NCBI GenBank assembly: GCA_029204225.1
Contig: CM055103.1
Coordinates: 5,212,249 to 5,276,248, forward strand
Source: Diphasiastrum complanatum
Lineage: Eukaryota > Streptophyta > Lycopodiopsida > Lycopodiales > Lycopodiaceae
DNA length: 64,000 nt
Direction of reading: 5' to 3'
Shown here: one piece after another, positions 9,537 to 19,180 of the stretch
How the letters are laid out: every line of letters begins with the position of its first letter
How positions within the stretch are numbered: the first letter of the stretch is position 1
Made by a program: the position numbers and the translations under genes
The notes under the pieces: generated by a model
What the model was told of the DNA's origin: nothing
Seen by the model: only the letters and a program-made list of their open reading frames with translations
Database searches by the model: none

Positions 9537-11606
9537 TTGGTGAATGAGGAGTATAGGCTTCAATCAAGAGGAGGTGGATCTACATCGACATCTCATTATG
9601 AAGAGGATGCTATGTTCATCAAAGGCAAGTTCAAGGGCAAAGGCAAAGGCAAGTGGTCTAAAGGGCAAGATCAAGGTGAGACTTCTTCTTTTGGCAAAAA
9701 GAAAAATAAGTCTAAGTTGAAATGCTTTTATTGTGGAATCAAAGGGCATTTTGCAAATGAATGTTTGAAGAAGCAAAGAGATGAAGGTAGCAAGCAAATC
9801 AACTTTACTACTAATGATGAGGGTCTAGGTGGTGGTGATTCTCTTTTGATGTGTTCTTCAAGTCCAATATCAAGTGAAGGTGACAAAGATTCATGGTGGA
9901 TTGATAGTGGAGCTAGTTCACACATGACTAGTCACAAGGAGTTCTTTACTTCTTTGGTCACTTATGATGGAGCCAAGAAAGCAATTCACATGGCCAATGG
10001 TGGTGAGTGTGTGATTGAAGGTATTGGTTCAATTCCTATTTGTCTCTCTACTAATAGGAAAGCAAGACTTTATGGTGTACTTTACATTCCTTCACTTTCA
10101 AAGAATTTGTTAAGTGTTGGTCAAATGATAGAGAAAGGATACATGGTAAAGTTTGGTGGTGATGCTTGTTTCATTACGAAGGAAGAAATCTTGGTTGCTA
10201 GGGGCAATAAACAAGGTAGACTTTTCAAGCTTGATGCTTTTGTTATGGCTAACAAAAAGGATGGAATGGAAAAGGAGATTGGTCTCAACTTTCCAAAGTT
10301 ACCTTTTAGCATCAATGAGATTGGTGGATCTTATGCAAAGTCTAACAAGCTTCCTTATGCTAGATCTAGGTCAAGATCTAATATGCTTCTTGGAGATGTT
10401 CATCTTTGTGCTAACTTGGCTAGTCTTGAGGATAATGATGGTGTTTCAATGGTTCTTCATGGCAAGTGCAAGCATGGAAAAGGTAAGGAAAGAGCTAACT
10501 TCATCAATGGAGGTGAAGGTTCTTCCTTGGAAAAGATTGTTGTTAATGATTTCTTTGATCATATGGAAAAGGATGTTGCTAGGTGCATGCATGAAGGAGG
10601 TGGTTCTTCTACATTCTTTTGTTATGATTCCAAGAAAGTCATTTTTCCAGCAAGTGGAGTCACATGTCTTCATAAAGAGAGTAGATCAAATGCTTCTATG
10701 AAGAGACTTAGTGAGGGAGATAGTCACAAGTCAAGAAGAAGAGAAGTATGTGAAGAGTTCAAAGTAGGATGTAGTTTGAATGATGTCATTGTGAATGATA
10801 GTGAGGAAGAATCATTATCATATGATTCATTACCTAAAACATTGAATAGAAGTTCTTGTTTGAAGAAAGAGAGTACTTCAATCATCCTTATGTTGAAGGT
10901 ACTAATCATTTTTTTCATGGCTTCTAATGTTTTTGAGATTTCTACTTCTTATGATGCAATCATTAAGAGGGAGTCTTATGAAGGAAAGAGCAATAGAAGA
11001 TTGGTTCTTGGGAAGATCCAAGGCATGGATTTCACATCTCTTCATCAACTCAAAGGATTCTATGATTGTAAATTGATCACTCATGATCAAGATGGCAAAA
11101 GGTTGGTTGGAGAAGACTACATGGAGCAAATCGAGAGGCAATTCCTTCAAGGCAAGGGAGATCTCATTGGTGAGCTTATTGAGGTTTGTTATGGACTCAA
11201 GAAGGCTGGATTTATTAGGTTTGATACTCATCTTCACCTACTCTACTTCATGTTGGATGGAAAGTTTGGAATCTATCTTTTGATTTATGATGGTGACATT
11301 GATGACATTGTTTTCACTAACCTTTGTGGGAGATCGAGATCAAGCATTGATGAGATCTTGTTGGATCTAGATCATATGTTTGAGAGAGAGTATTTCCAGA
11401 GGTTCAGGTCTGAAGATATTCATATCTTTGATATCTTTGATGATCAAGAGAAAGGTAAGCAAGTGGAAGCGACACACTTTGCTTTACTCACATGTTTTGG
11501 AGAATTTTCTTGTGTAGATGATGCTATGCAAGTGGATATTGGTTCTCGTGGTTTTCATACTGGAAAAGCAAGTAATGGATCTGGAAAAAAAAAGCTTTTT
11601 CAATGA
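9537..11606 (+). CDS. Long ORF of Copia element: gag C-terminus, protease, reduced RT remnant, no integrase
   Basis: This is a 689-codon open frame continuous with gag across the TAG at 9,531; its first ATG is at 9,612. Residues 63-76 are a CCHC knuckle (CFYCGIKGHFANEC). DSGA (123-126) is the aspartic protease active site, followed by VLYIPSLSKNLLSVGQM. The usual GAG-preintegrase and integrase core do not follow. Instead there are about 250 residues of low-similarity, Ser/Lys-rich sequence. After that, recognisable RT landmarks appear in compressed form: YMEQIERQFLQGKGDL, CYGLKKAG (Copia YGLKQA) and YDGDIDDIVF where YVDD is expected. Family knowledge says such a protein could not integrate or polymerise by itself. 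The element would depend on an autonomous relative. It is unusual that a chimeric frame this long stays open. Confidence 0.7.
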   Translation: MVNEEYRLQSRGGGSTSTSHYEEDAMFIKGKFKGKGKGKWSKGQDQGETSSFGKKKNKSKLKCFYCGIKGHFANECLKKQRDEGSKQINFTTNDEGLGGGDSLLMCSSSPISSEGDKDSWWIDSGASSHMTSHKEFFTSLVTYDGAKKAIHMANGGECVIEGIGSIPICLSTNRKARLYGVLYIPSLSKNLLSVGQMIEKGYMVKFGGDACFITKEEILVARGNKQGRLFKLDAFVMANKKDGMEKEIGLNFPKLPFSINEIGGSYAKSNKLPYARSRSRSNMLLGDVHLCANLASLEDNDGVSMVLHGKCKHGKGKERANFINGGEGSSLEKIVVNDFFDHMEKDVARCMHEGGGSSTFFCYDSKKVIFPASGVTCLHKESRSNASMKRLSEGDSHKSRRREVCEEFKVGCSLNDVIVNDSEEESLSYDSLPKTLNRSSCLKKESTSIILMLKVLIIFFMASNVFEISTSYDAIIKRESYEGKSNRRLVLGKIQGMDFTSLHQLKGFYDCKLITHDQDGKRLVGEDYMEQIERQFLQGKGDLIGELIEVCYGLKKAGFIRFDTHLHLLYFMLDGKFGIYLLIYDGDIDDIVFTNLCGRSRSSIDEILLDLDHMFEREYFQRFRSEDIHIFDIFDDQEKGKQVEATHFALLTCFGEFSCVDDAMQVDIGSRGFHTGKASNGSGKKKLFQ

Positions 11607-12405
11607 CTTTGATGGTCAAGAGGAAGATCAAGAGGTTGGTCTCAAAGGGCTTCAACAACACAAAAGGAAAGGTGGCAATTTGGAGCTAGTCAAGAGCATC
11701 AAAGGAGAGGTAATTAACAAAGATGTTATGGATATGTTTTTGCAGCTTATTAAAGACTCAAGTAAGGTCAAAGGAGCAGCAAGGAAGTGTTGTTCAAGTT
11801 TACTTTACTTGTTCTATCTCATGTTTGAGCTATTTCATGTGGATGTGTGCAAATTGTCAAGATATGGACAAACTAGCTACATTGTCTTGCAATATCTTAT
11901 TGTTGGAGTTGTACTAGCATTCTTGGCTGGTTTTGCTGATGGAAATGAAGCTATTGGAGGTTCATTATGTCACTCATTCATGGCCAAGTCATCAAGTGTT
12001 GATGATATCTTGTGGCAAGATGGAGATGGAGGCCCATTCATGGAGTTTTATGGTGGAGACATATCAAGAAAGGACAAAGTTGGAGGAGACAAGCAAGCAA
12101 ATGGTCATCACTCACATTTATTGTTTGGTAGCTGTAATTTTCCAGAGAGTTCAAAGTTTGAAACATGGAGGAATCATTTCATTCACATTCTATTTGGTTC
12201 TTCATGTTCTAGTTATATCTTGATGTGTAAAATTGATGTAAGAAATAGTGAAGCATCCAATTTGGACACTATTCTCTATATCAATTATGAAAGATACTTT
12301 AGAACCTTAGAAAGGAGATCTATACTTAGGATGGAGATCATTCTAAAGTTGGATCAAAGTTCTATTGTCAAAACTATGCCAAAACTAGTTGAAGAGGGAG
12401 TGTGA
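11518..12405 (+). CDS. Second ORF of Copia element, unknown, runs into the 3' LTR
   Basis: This is a 295-codon ORF overlapping the previous one by 89 bp in another frame, and its stop codon lies inside the LTR. The final residues (LKLDQSS...PKLVEEGV) recur before a related LTR at 15573-15680 (minus), so they are the family's normal polyprotein C-terminus. One hydrophobic stretch (YIVLQYLIVGVVLAFLAG) could span a membrane. I see no envelope protein signature. It is most likely a frameshifted continuation of pol sequence. Confidence 0.45.
   Translation: MMLCKWILVLVVFILEKQVMDLEKKSFFNDFDGQEEDQEVGLKGLQQHKRKGGNLELVKSIKGEVINKDVMDMFLQLIKDSSKVKGAARKCCSSLLYLFYLMFELFHVDVCKLSRYGQTSYIVLQYLIVGVVLAFLAGFADGNEAIGGSLCHSFMAKSSSVDDILWQDGDGGPFMEFYGGDISRKDKVGGDKQANGHHSHLLFGSCNFPESSKFETWRNHFIHILFGSSCSSYILMCKIDVRNSEASNLDTILYINYERYFRTLERRSILRMEIILKLDQSSIVKTMPKLVEEGV
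12388..12400 (+). other. Polypurine tract of Copia element
   Basis: GTTGAAGAGGGAG lies immediately upstream of the 3' LTR and is the expected plus-strand primer site. Confidence 0.8.
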
Positions 12406-13054
12406 GAGATTTCAACTAGTTTAGTCTAGTTTAGTTACATTTTGGTAAATTGTCAATAAGAGGCCAAAACTCATTTTAGACTTAGAGATAAACTTTTTGA
12501 AGTTATATTAGTTTAAAATACATTCAATAAACACTTTTGGAAAGTGTGGAAAAGTTGGTAGTCAAGTTTGAGAGAGATTCAAATTTGAACTTTGGGTACA
12601 TTGAATCTAGACCCAAAAATAGTAGGGTTTACATTTTGGAGGGAAAGCCAAGTGGCCAAATAGGGTTTGAAAACTCTATAAAAGGATGTAACTCATGGAG
12701 AGGCACATATTCTCTCTTCTCTCTCTCATTTCATCATTATACATGGTTCTCTTTGGGTTCTACTACTCATTGGTGCACTATCTTGGTGTTATCTTGCAAT
12801 CTTGTGTGTAGAATGATCATTTATTGCTATTTTCGGTTCCACACATGTGAAATACAGTAGGGTACTGTAATTGTACGGACATCAAACATATGTTATGTTT
12901 TGATTCATGTTTGATCAATATCTCTTAGAGTTTGCATCTCATTTTGTATGTAGATGCTGATTTTTCTACATTGGCAGGATTGTTGGTTTGCTCCTTATTG
13001 TAATCAAAGATTTGGGACTTGGATTTGATCTTGAATGATCTGAAATCCTTCACA
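12401..13054 (+). repeat. Complete 3' LTR of Copia element (654 bp)
   Basis: Begins TGTGAGAGATTTC and ends CCTTCACA, the canonical TG...CA. It contains a TATA-like CTCTATAAAAGG at about 12,674, followed by a TCTCTTCTCTCTCTC pyrimidine patch. It is followed by ACAGA (13055-13059), which equals the sequence flanking the outer end of the displaced LTR piece at 18393, read on the minus strand. Confidence 0.92.
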
Positions 13055-13059
13055 ACAGA

Positions 13060-13436
13060 TCCACATGAAGATGATAAAGCTTTGTCATCAGTACAATAGT
13101 ATAGTAGCAAACAACACAATGACAATAACAGAGCTGGAGATGGCGCTAAACACTTATTCGACCCTAGAGATGGCATAGGCTTTGTTTCTAAAATGTTACT
13201 CCTAATTCAAAATTTTGAGTGTTCCCAACCATTGGGAGGGAATATTTTGACATTTTGAAAATTATACTTTAACTGTGGTTAAGCACCAGTGATGTTTGAT
13301 GTGACTAAAATAAGGTAGATTTATTTTCATGGAAAGAGTGTGGGAAGAAGTTATAAATTGATATTTTAGTTATTTTATTGTTATTTTTCTCTTTCCTATG
13401 ACATTTCTTATAGGGCCCTCTTTGGGCCCATATTTT
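13060..13436. other. Unassigned spacer
   Basis: AT-rich and without coding potential on either strand. It may be the 3' flank or LTR of the minus-strand Copia fragment that follows; I cannot delimit one. Confidence 0.3.
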
Positions 13437-14341
13437 CTCTAATGATTGCTTGCCAATCTTTGGGCTGAAAGGTTATCACAAAAGATGATTGGACTCTCTG
13501 AAAAACCCAGCAAGTGAAAATCCATTACCATCCTTTTGATCCATAGCATCTCCTTTGTACAAGATGTAAGAGGTTTGTACTCGGCCTCACTAGATGACAA
13601 TGAGATTGTAGCTTGTTTTTTCGACATCCAAGAGGTAGCTCCATCGCCTATGAAAATAGCATGTGCACTTATGGATTTCCTATCCATTTGATCTCCAACA
13701 AAGTCTGAATCTAAAAATCCCTATAAGTTAGGTGATGATCCTCCATAAACAATGCCAAAATCTCTAGTTCCCAAGAGATATCTCAATACTCTCTTGTCTA
13801 CTTTCCAATGTTCCACACTAGGATCATGCATGAATTGGCTTAGCCTACCAACACAATAACTAAGATCAGGTCTTGTGATGGTTAGATATAAGAGTGAACC
13901 AGCTAGCTTCATATAGAGAGTAATGTCCTCGAAGGATCTTTCATTACCTCTTATGGTGAGCTTTACATTTAACTTCATTGGTGTATCACAAGACTTTGCA
14001 TCTACTATATGAAATATTTTTAGAATAGAATTAGCTATATGAAATATTTTTAGAATAGAATTAGCATACTTATCTTGAAAAATGAAAGTGAATTGAGAAG
14101 TTCTAAATACCTTCATTACCAAGATATAATGCAAAAATCCAAGTTCATGCACATAAAACTCTTTTTTTAGTGTCATCTTAATATCATCAATATCTTGTTT
14201 GTTGCCTCCACTAAAAATGATATCATCCACATAGATTAGAAGAAAGTTTGAATAAATCAAACTAATATCAGTGTCTTCAATCGCGTCTGATTCTGGTCTA
14301 TGTACTAATAGAGCAGTTTCTACTTTGATTGAATAAAGCAT
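13437..14341 (-). pseudogene. Copia pol fragment: RT C-terminal part and RNase H
   Basis: On the minus strand, LLIYVDDIIFSGG is the YVDD catalytic motif. It is followed by LGFLHYILVMKVFRT, SLLYLTITRPDLSYCVG and RVLRYLLGT. After a frameshift near 13,700 comes the RNase H block SWMSKKQATISLSSSEAEY. A 30-bp tandem duplication near 14,005-14,065 repeats ten residues (ANSILKIFHI). The upstream RT, integrase and gag are missing. The fragment lies inside the inverted segment. Confidence 0.9.
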
Positions 14342-15078
14342 GCGGATATAGGAGATATATGTGTGAGTGTGATAGGCAATTTTAGATAATCAGAAACAAC
14401 TGATAAAATCATCTGTTGTAAATTTTGATCAAAAATGAATTTTTATAATTCAGATTCAGATTCATCAATATAAATCTCTTGCTGCCTTATTGTATCTCTT
14501 TTTTAATGAGTAAGTGCACATGTATTTATATTGTTACAAGATAGGTCTTTTGGCCTTCTTCCTTCTATAACAGTCGATCTAACCATTAAGACGGTTGATA
14601 TTCAACAATGTTTTGTTTTCAGACTCGAAAGATTATTGTTCGCGACATTTTGTTGTTTGAGTTTCTCAGCCTTTGTCAATTAGATTGTGCACGCAGACAA
14701 CCACAACCACACCACTCAAACTCTGCAAAAGTTTCATTTTCAATCTATTTGCGGTCACTATGTGAAGTGGACATACTGTCGAGACACCACCGGAACACTG
14801 CAGGTCAACCCAGGCGGTCTACGTGCAGTAGTCATGAAGGAAATGGACAATCTAGTGTTACTTTTCAGCAATACTCTTGAGATGTCTCTCTAGAAGTTGA
14901 CAACAAGTTTATTACACGAAAAAGTAAGAAGGAAGAGCTTATCTTCATCGAATACCAAGATACTCGCCTTGTATTCAAATAAGTAATAATCCTAACAGAA
15001 TAAGAATTCAAAGGACTGAACAAACTGATTCAAACTAGCAACACCAACACGATCGACAACAACTGAATTTGAAGACCA
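14342..15078. other. Unassigned; no gene recognised
   Basis: Short open frames near 14,608-14,890 show no motif I can name. The stretch from 14,990 to 15,078 abuts the partial LTR on its right. Confidence 0.3.
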
Positions 15079-15162
15079 AACTCTTCTACAAGTACTGCAA
15101 GATATCACAAGTATAGTACACCATAGTAGAACCCAAGAGAACCATGTATAAGCATGAATGAG

Positions 15163-15255
<93 letters not shown>

Positions 15256-15680
15256 CTCTCTTCCCACAAGTCACAACCTTTTATAGTAGGTCCAAAACCT
15301 AGATTTCCACTTGGTTTCCCTCCAATATGAAAAACCCTACTATATTTAGGACTAGATTCAATGTACCCTATATTCAAATTTGGATCTACTCAAACTCGAC
15401 TTCTACATTTCCCACACTTTCAAAAAGTGTTTATTAAAATACTTCTAGACTAATATAACTTTGAAAAGTCAACCTCTAAGTCTAATATTAAAATTGGCCT
15501 CAAATGTGTATTTGGTATTTTATCAATCTATGACCAATCTTAACTAAACTAGTTGATAATTTCTCACACTCCCTCTTCAACTAGTTTTAGCTTAACCATG
15601 AAAATTTGATCCAACTTTAGAATGCTCTCCATCCTAAGTATAGACCTCCTTTCTAATAATCTAAAGTAGTTTCCACCTGA
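15079..15680 (-). repeat. Minus-strand LTR fragment with expanded (GA)n and adjoining polyprotein end
   Basis: Read on the minus strand, 15680-15573 carries the polyprotein end (RSILRMESILKLDQ...KLVEEGV) and the GAAGAGGGAG polypurine tract. From 15,572 an LTR starts TGTGAGAAATTATC, clearly related to the LTR at 12,401. At the position of that LTR's short TCTCTCTC patch, this copy has an uninterrupted (GA)n/(CT)n run at 15166-15251. Similarity stops at about 15,079, so the LTR is truncated. Confidence 0.85.
15166..15251. repeat. (GA)n microsatellite inside an LTR
   Basis: About 43 uninterrupted dinucleotide units. Flanking sequence on both sides belongs to the Copia LTR family of this window. 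Confidence 0.98.
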
Positions 15681-15684
15681 AAAA

Positions 15685-16182
15685 TTGTATGGTATACATG
15701 CCTTGAAAAGAAATTTTAAAGAACAACACACTATTTATCTGTCCAATATGTGTGTTGTTCGGAAGTGGCTGAAAGCCGCAAAGCTAGAGGAGGAACATAG
15801 TTTGGACCTAAGAAACAATAGAGCAATGCAAGATAAAATAAAAGGTTTGATTCGAGCAGGGCTCTCCAAAATCAAACCAATGCACTTTCCAGGTGTCACA
15901 TACACTTGGAAAGAAGATGATATATATGCTTGGATTTTAACATCCATGCAATCAAAGAGAAAGTATTCTAGGCGAAAGAGCTCCATAGGCAGCACTCCAA
16001 GAGATGCATTGGGTCTTGATGATGGGCAGGTGAGAAGATTTTCAATACAACTCTTCATTTGCAATTAACATAAGTATAATATTTGCATGACTATGCTGAT
16101 TAAATTATTGTCAATTCAGGTTGCTGAAAATGAGCCCATTCTGTTGACAAATGTTGAAACAAAAGTGCAACTTGGAGTGGAG
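15685..16182 (+). pseudogene. Two spliced exons of an unrecognised gene
   Basis: An open segment to 16,029 encodes VVRKWLKAAKLEEEH...FPGVTYTWKEDDIYAW...GSTPRDALGLDDGQ and ends CAG|GTGAGA. A second exon at 16120-16182, 63 nt, follows TTCAG and encodes VAENEPILLTNVETK...GVE before GAG|GTTAGT. The phases agree (both phase 0), and the amino-acid composition looks like a real soluble protein. I do not recognise the family. No upstream start or further exons are visible, so it is probably a gene fragment, perhaps carried by a transposon. Confidence 0.45.
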
Positions 16183-16284
16183 GTTAGTTCTAAATTTTTC
16201 TTTTCTTGACTAGTATTCGATGGTTTTTTTGTATGAAGTGAAATCTCTACTTCTTTGATGCAATTTGCAACGTGCTGTCATGGA

Positions 16285-16479
16285 TTATCTCTCAATGTCA
16301 CGAGTATTTTTAATGTGACATCCACTCTGATATTTGAAAACAACTGCATGTTCTTTCTCATCACTAAAACATCTACAAATTTCTACATCCAAGTTGTTTC
16401 CAGCCACATCTGAATAATCGAATTGATTCCTAGCATTACGATACACACCAATCCTACTCAAGGTAGATGAAGAGGCCAT
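16285..16479 (-). pseudogene. Exon-like ORF, unknown
   Basis: A 64-codon minus-strand ORF starting MASSSTLSRIGVYRNARNQF. The composition is protein-like but I recognise no domain. It lies just outside the putative 3' terminus of the CACTA element. Confidence 0.25.
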
Positions 16480-16519
16480 CTAGGTCGAGATCTACAAAGC
16501 TTTGCTAGCTTTTAGCCCT

Positions 16520-16800
16520 CACTCTGACAAAAATGTTTGCGAATGCGAAAGTCAAAAGACACGAAGAGAAAATGTTCGCGAACACCCTGTCAAAAAGACA
16601 CGAACGTGAAAAATTTGCGAAAGAGAATTTTTTGCGGTACAGCAGGAGAAAGTCCGACGACGGAAAAGTCAAACGACTCGAAGCACACAAAAATCATCTC
16701 GACACTTTTTTCTGCCCTCATGCTCCAAAAAAGACCAGCAAGATCATGCAAGTACCAAGAAAACAATATATATTGACCATAGTGGATTATTTTATGACAA
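16520..16800 (-). other. Putative CACTA 3' terminal and subterminal region
   Basis: CACTCTGACAAAAATG at 16,520 and CACCCTGTCAAAAAGACACG at 16,582 are two variants of one motif. The area is also rich in GCGAA and AAAGACACGAA words, unlike its AT-rich surroundings. CACTA elements have CAC-starting termini and subterminal repeats, and this lies just beyond the last coding exon. I could not find a matching terminus at the left end near 3 kb, so the assignment is tentative. Confidence 0.35.
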
Positions 16801-16821
16801 AATTATTTGTGACATGTACAA

Positions 16822-18151
16822 ACTTTATTCATCATCACAAGATTCAAATTCATCAGCCAATACATCTTGCAACTCATCTCCGCTAAGATGATTTTCATCA
16901 TCACTATCGAAATCAAAACCTCTCTCAATATTGTTCTCATGCAAATAATCATTGTTGTCCTCTTCATCATCTGAGTCGTCGGAATCATGAGAATCAATTC
17001 TCGGGTTTTCAATATTTATAAAACTCGAAGATATATGTACATCTTCATCAGATATACTTGTGTTGTCCAAATTTAGATCTTCCATTTCATTCTCAACATA
17101 TGCATTTTCGAATACATGTCTTGAGCGTGGCTTAATTTGAACAACATACCACCAATCTTTGTTTAGTCAATCTGGTTGAAAAAATATCTGCACATTTAGC
17201 AATGTTAGGATTAGATGTTTGTTATGATCACATTTTAATTCACAATAAATAGATGTAATGAAAAATTAGTGTAGATGATTAATATAACATTGATCACAAT
17301 TGACAAAAAGAAAAAAATGTGAAATTCATGCACACCTGTTCACAATGACGAGGCAACACCAATGTGTCTGAAAAGTCCATGCTTAACGTCTTGGTTGAAT
17401 CGATAACAAAAAATCCACTACGATCTTTTTTTACAGTTGCACTTGATCCTCTATAGTTGATTTTGAACCATTTCACATCAAACAACAAATATTTATCCAT
17501 TTCACCAAAACACACCTCATATATGGCTTGTAAGGTTCCTACATACTCAAGCTCTCCAGAAATTGGACTTTGATCTCGAGCACTACTCTGACTTTCTTGA
17601 TGGAAGGATGTCATCACACCACAATCATAAGTTCGTCGTCTCATTCAATGCGATGATGACGACCATATGCCCACATTGCACTATACTTTCGATACTGTCA
17701 CATGTTGATTATAATTAAAACAATAATCAATCATCGTACAAATTAAAATTGTTCACTTAAAAAAAATAGAGTTATAGACAAACCTTTCAATCACATCCTC
17801 TTGCAAATTCCCATTATGTGTCAGATATATATCGTCCCTTTGATTTTGCTTGTTGGAGTATATCACCCATCCAGTCTATAGTGCATTGGTTGGGCAATGG
17901 CTCAAGATCATGTGAAGGTGTAGCTTGACCTCTACGCCTATTGTGTCGGTGTCGATTTCTAGTCAATACCCTCTTTTTTTTTTTTTTTTCTTCATATAAT
18001 TCCAACCATTTATCCATTACTCTTGAATTATATAGCATGAAGGTTGAATTTTTTTCTCTCAAAATAGGTGTTATTTTTTTAAGACTACTCATACCTTGAG
18101 GTTTTTCACCTTTCACCTCATTACTTTCCTCAGCATGCCATAGTCGTGGAG
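16822..18151 (-). pseudogene. CACTA transposase, 3' half (DUF4216 region), inverted
   Basis: On the minus strand, the segment starting at 18,151 reads APRLWHAEESNEVKGEKPQG and ...MLYNSRVMDKWLELYEE. A DUF4216-type exon follows (17643-17336: RRRTYDCGVMTSFHQE, GELEYVGTLQAIYEV, LLFDVKWFKI, LVLPRHCEQ). The final exon from about 17,187 reads IFFQPD, one stop, then KDWWYVVQIKPRSRHV and a strongly acidic tail. In plant CACTA TNP2 proteins these parts directly follow the segment that ends at 7,987 on the plus strand (...TEVLFQIDPW). The two halves were therefore one gene before an inversion. Confidence 0.85.
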
Positions 18152-18393
18152 CCTCCAAAATGTAAACCCTACTATTTTTGGGTCTAGATTCAATGTACCC
18201 AAAGTTCAAATTTGAATCTCTCTCAAACTTGACTACCAACTTTCCCACACTTTCCAAAAGTGTTTATTGAATTTATTTTAAACTAATATAACTTCAAAAA
18301 GTTTATCTCTAAGTCTAAAATGAGTTTTGGCCTCTTATTGACAGTTTACCAAAATGTAACTAAACTAGACTAAACTAGTTGAAATCTCTCACA
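18152..18393 (-). repeat. Displaced 5' part of the Copia 5' LTR (242 bp)
   Basis: Reverse complement matches 12401-12642 of the 3' LTR along its whole length, from TGTGAGAGATTTC to CATTTTGGAGG. The rest of the LTR lies at 7988-8389. Just outside, 18394-18398 reads TCTGT, the complement of the ACAGA found after the 3' LTR. Confidence 0.95.
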
Positions 18394-18420
18394 TCTGTCA
18401 CCAGAATATGCTTTGCTCAG

Positions 18421-18719
18421 GACAAGAAACTCAAAACAATCCAAATTATCAACTTCTGATATGATCCGATACAGGGAGAAAAAGCTAAAACATGTAGATT
18501 TATGGTCATCAGGAACATAGTATCCTATTGATGCATATTCATTGCAACATCCTGATTTTCATTCGGGCTTAGGACAAGAAATTCGAAAGAATCCAAATAA
18601 TCAACTTCCGATATGATCTGTTTCAGGGAGGAAAAGCTAAAGCATGTAGATTTATGGTCATCAGGAACATTGTATCCTATCGATCCATGTTCATTGCAAC
18701 ATTCTGATTTTCATTCAAT
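18421..18719. repeat. Tandem duplication, 152-bp unit
   Basis: The unit starting GACAAGAAACTC at 18,421 recurs at 18,573 (GACAAGAAATTCG) with a few percent substitutions, ending in GATTTTCATTC. Non-coding. Confidence 0.9.
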
Positions 18720-18890
18720 AACTCAATTGATAATCTATATGTGTCATGGCAAAAATGGCCTTTTAAAGTTACTATGAGAATTTGAAAGCCTGTGGTAATG
18801 AACATTCAATGCAAAGAGTATAATGTTTAGAAGAGGAATTGAGAAAAGACATCAAAGAAAGAAAGAGAGATTGTGTGAAGTGGGTCCACT

Positions 18891-18892
<2 letters not shown>

Positions 18893-18954
<62 letters not shown>

Positions 18955-19180
18955 GAAATTTGGGAGAGGAAAGAAAGAAACAAGCCATATGTGGTCCCTA
19001 CTCTTTTAGAGAGAGAAGGAATGGAGTGGGTCAGAGATGGTGCCCACTTGGAAAGAGAGAGAGAATGGGTGTTTCCCAAGCTTGGGGAGAGAGGAGAAAA
19101 AGAGACAAGCCACATGTGGTCTCAATCTTTTAGAGAGAAAGGGTGGAGTGGGTCATAGGTGGTTGCCATATAGAGAGAGA
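18893..19180. repeat. (GA)n tract and purine-rich minisatellite
   Basis: (GA)n at 18893-18951 is followed by two diverged copies of a roughly 124-bp purine-rich unit containing CCACATGTGGTC or CCATATGTGGTC, then TTTTAGAGAGA and GGAGTGGGTCA. The arginine/glutamate-rich open frame across it is a by-product of the repeat. Confidence 0.8.

Noticed and set aside
11518-12405. Envelope-like gene in the Copia element, based on a hydrophobic segment
   Set aside because: One possible membrane segment only, no signal peptide or fusion features, and its end is the normal polyprotein C-terminus.
15086-15274. Ser/Leu-repeat and Arg/Glu-repeat ORFs over the (GA)n tracts (also at 18.9, 26.3, 61.4 and 63.1 kb)
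   Set aside because: They exist only because (GA)n lacks stop codons in any frame; no conserved flank.
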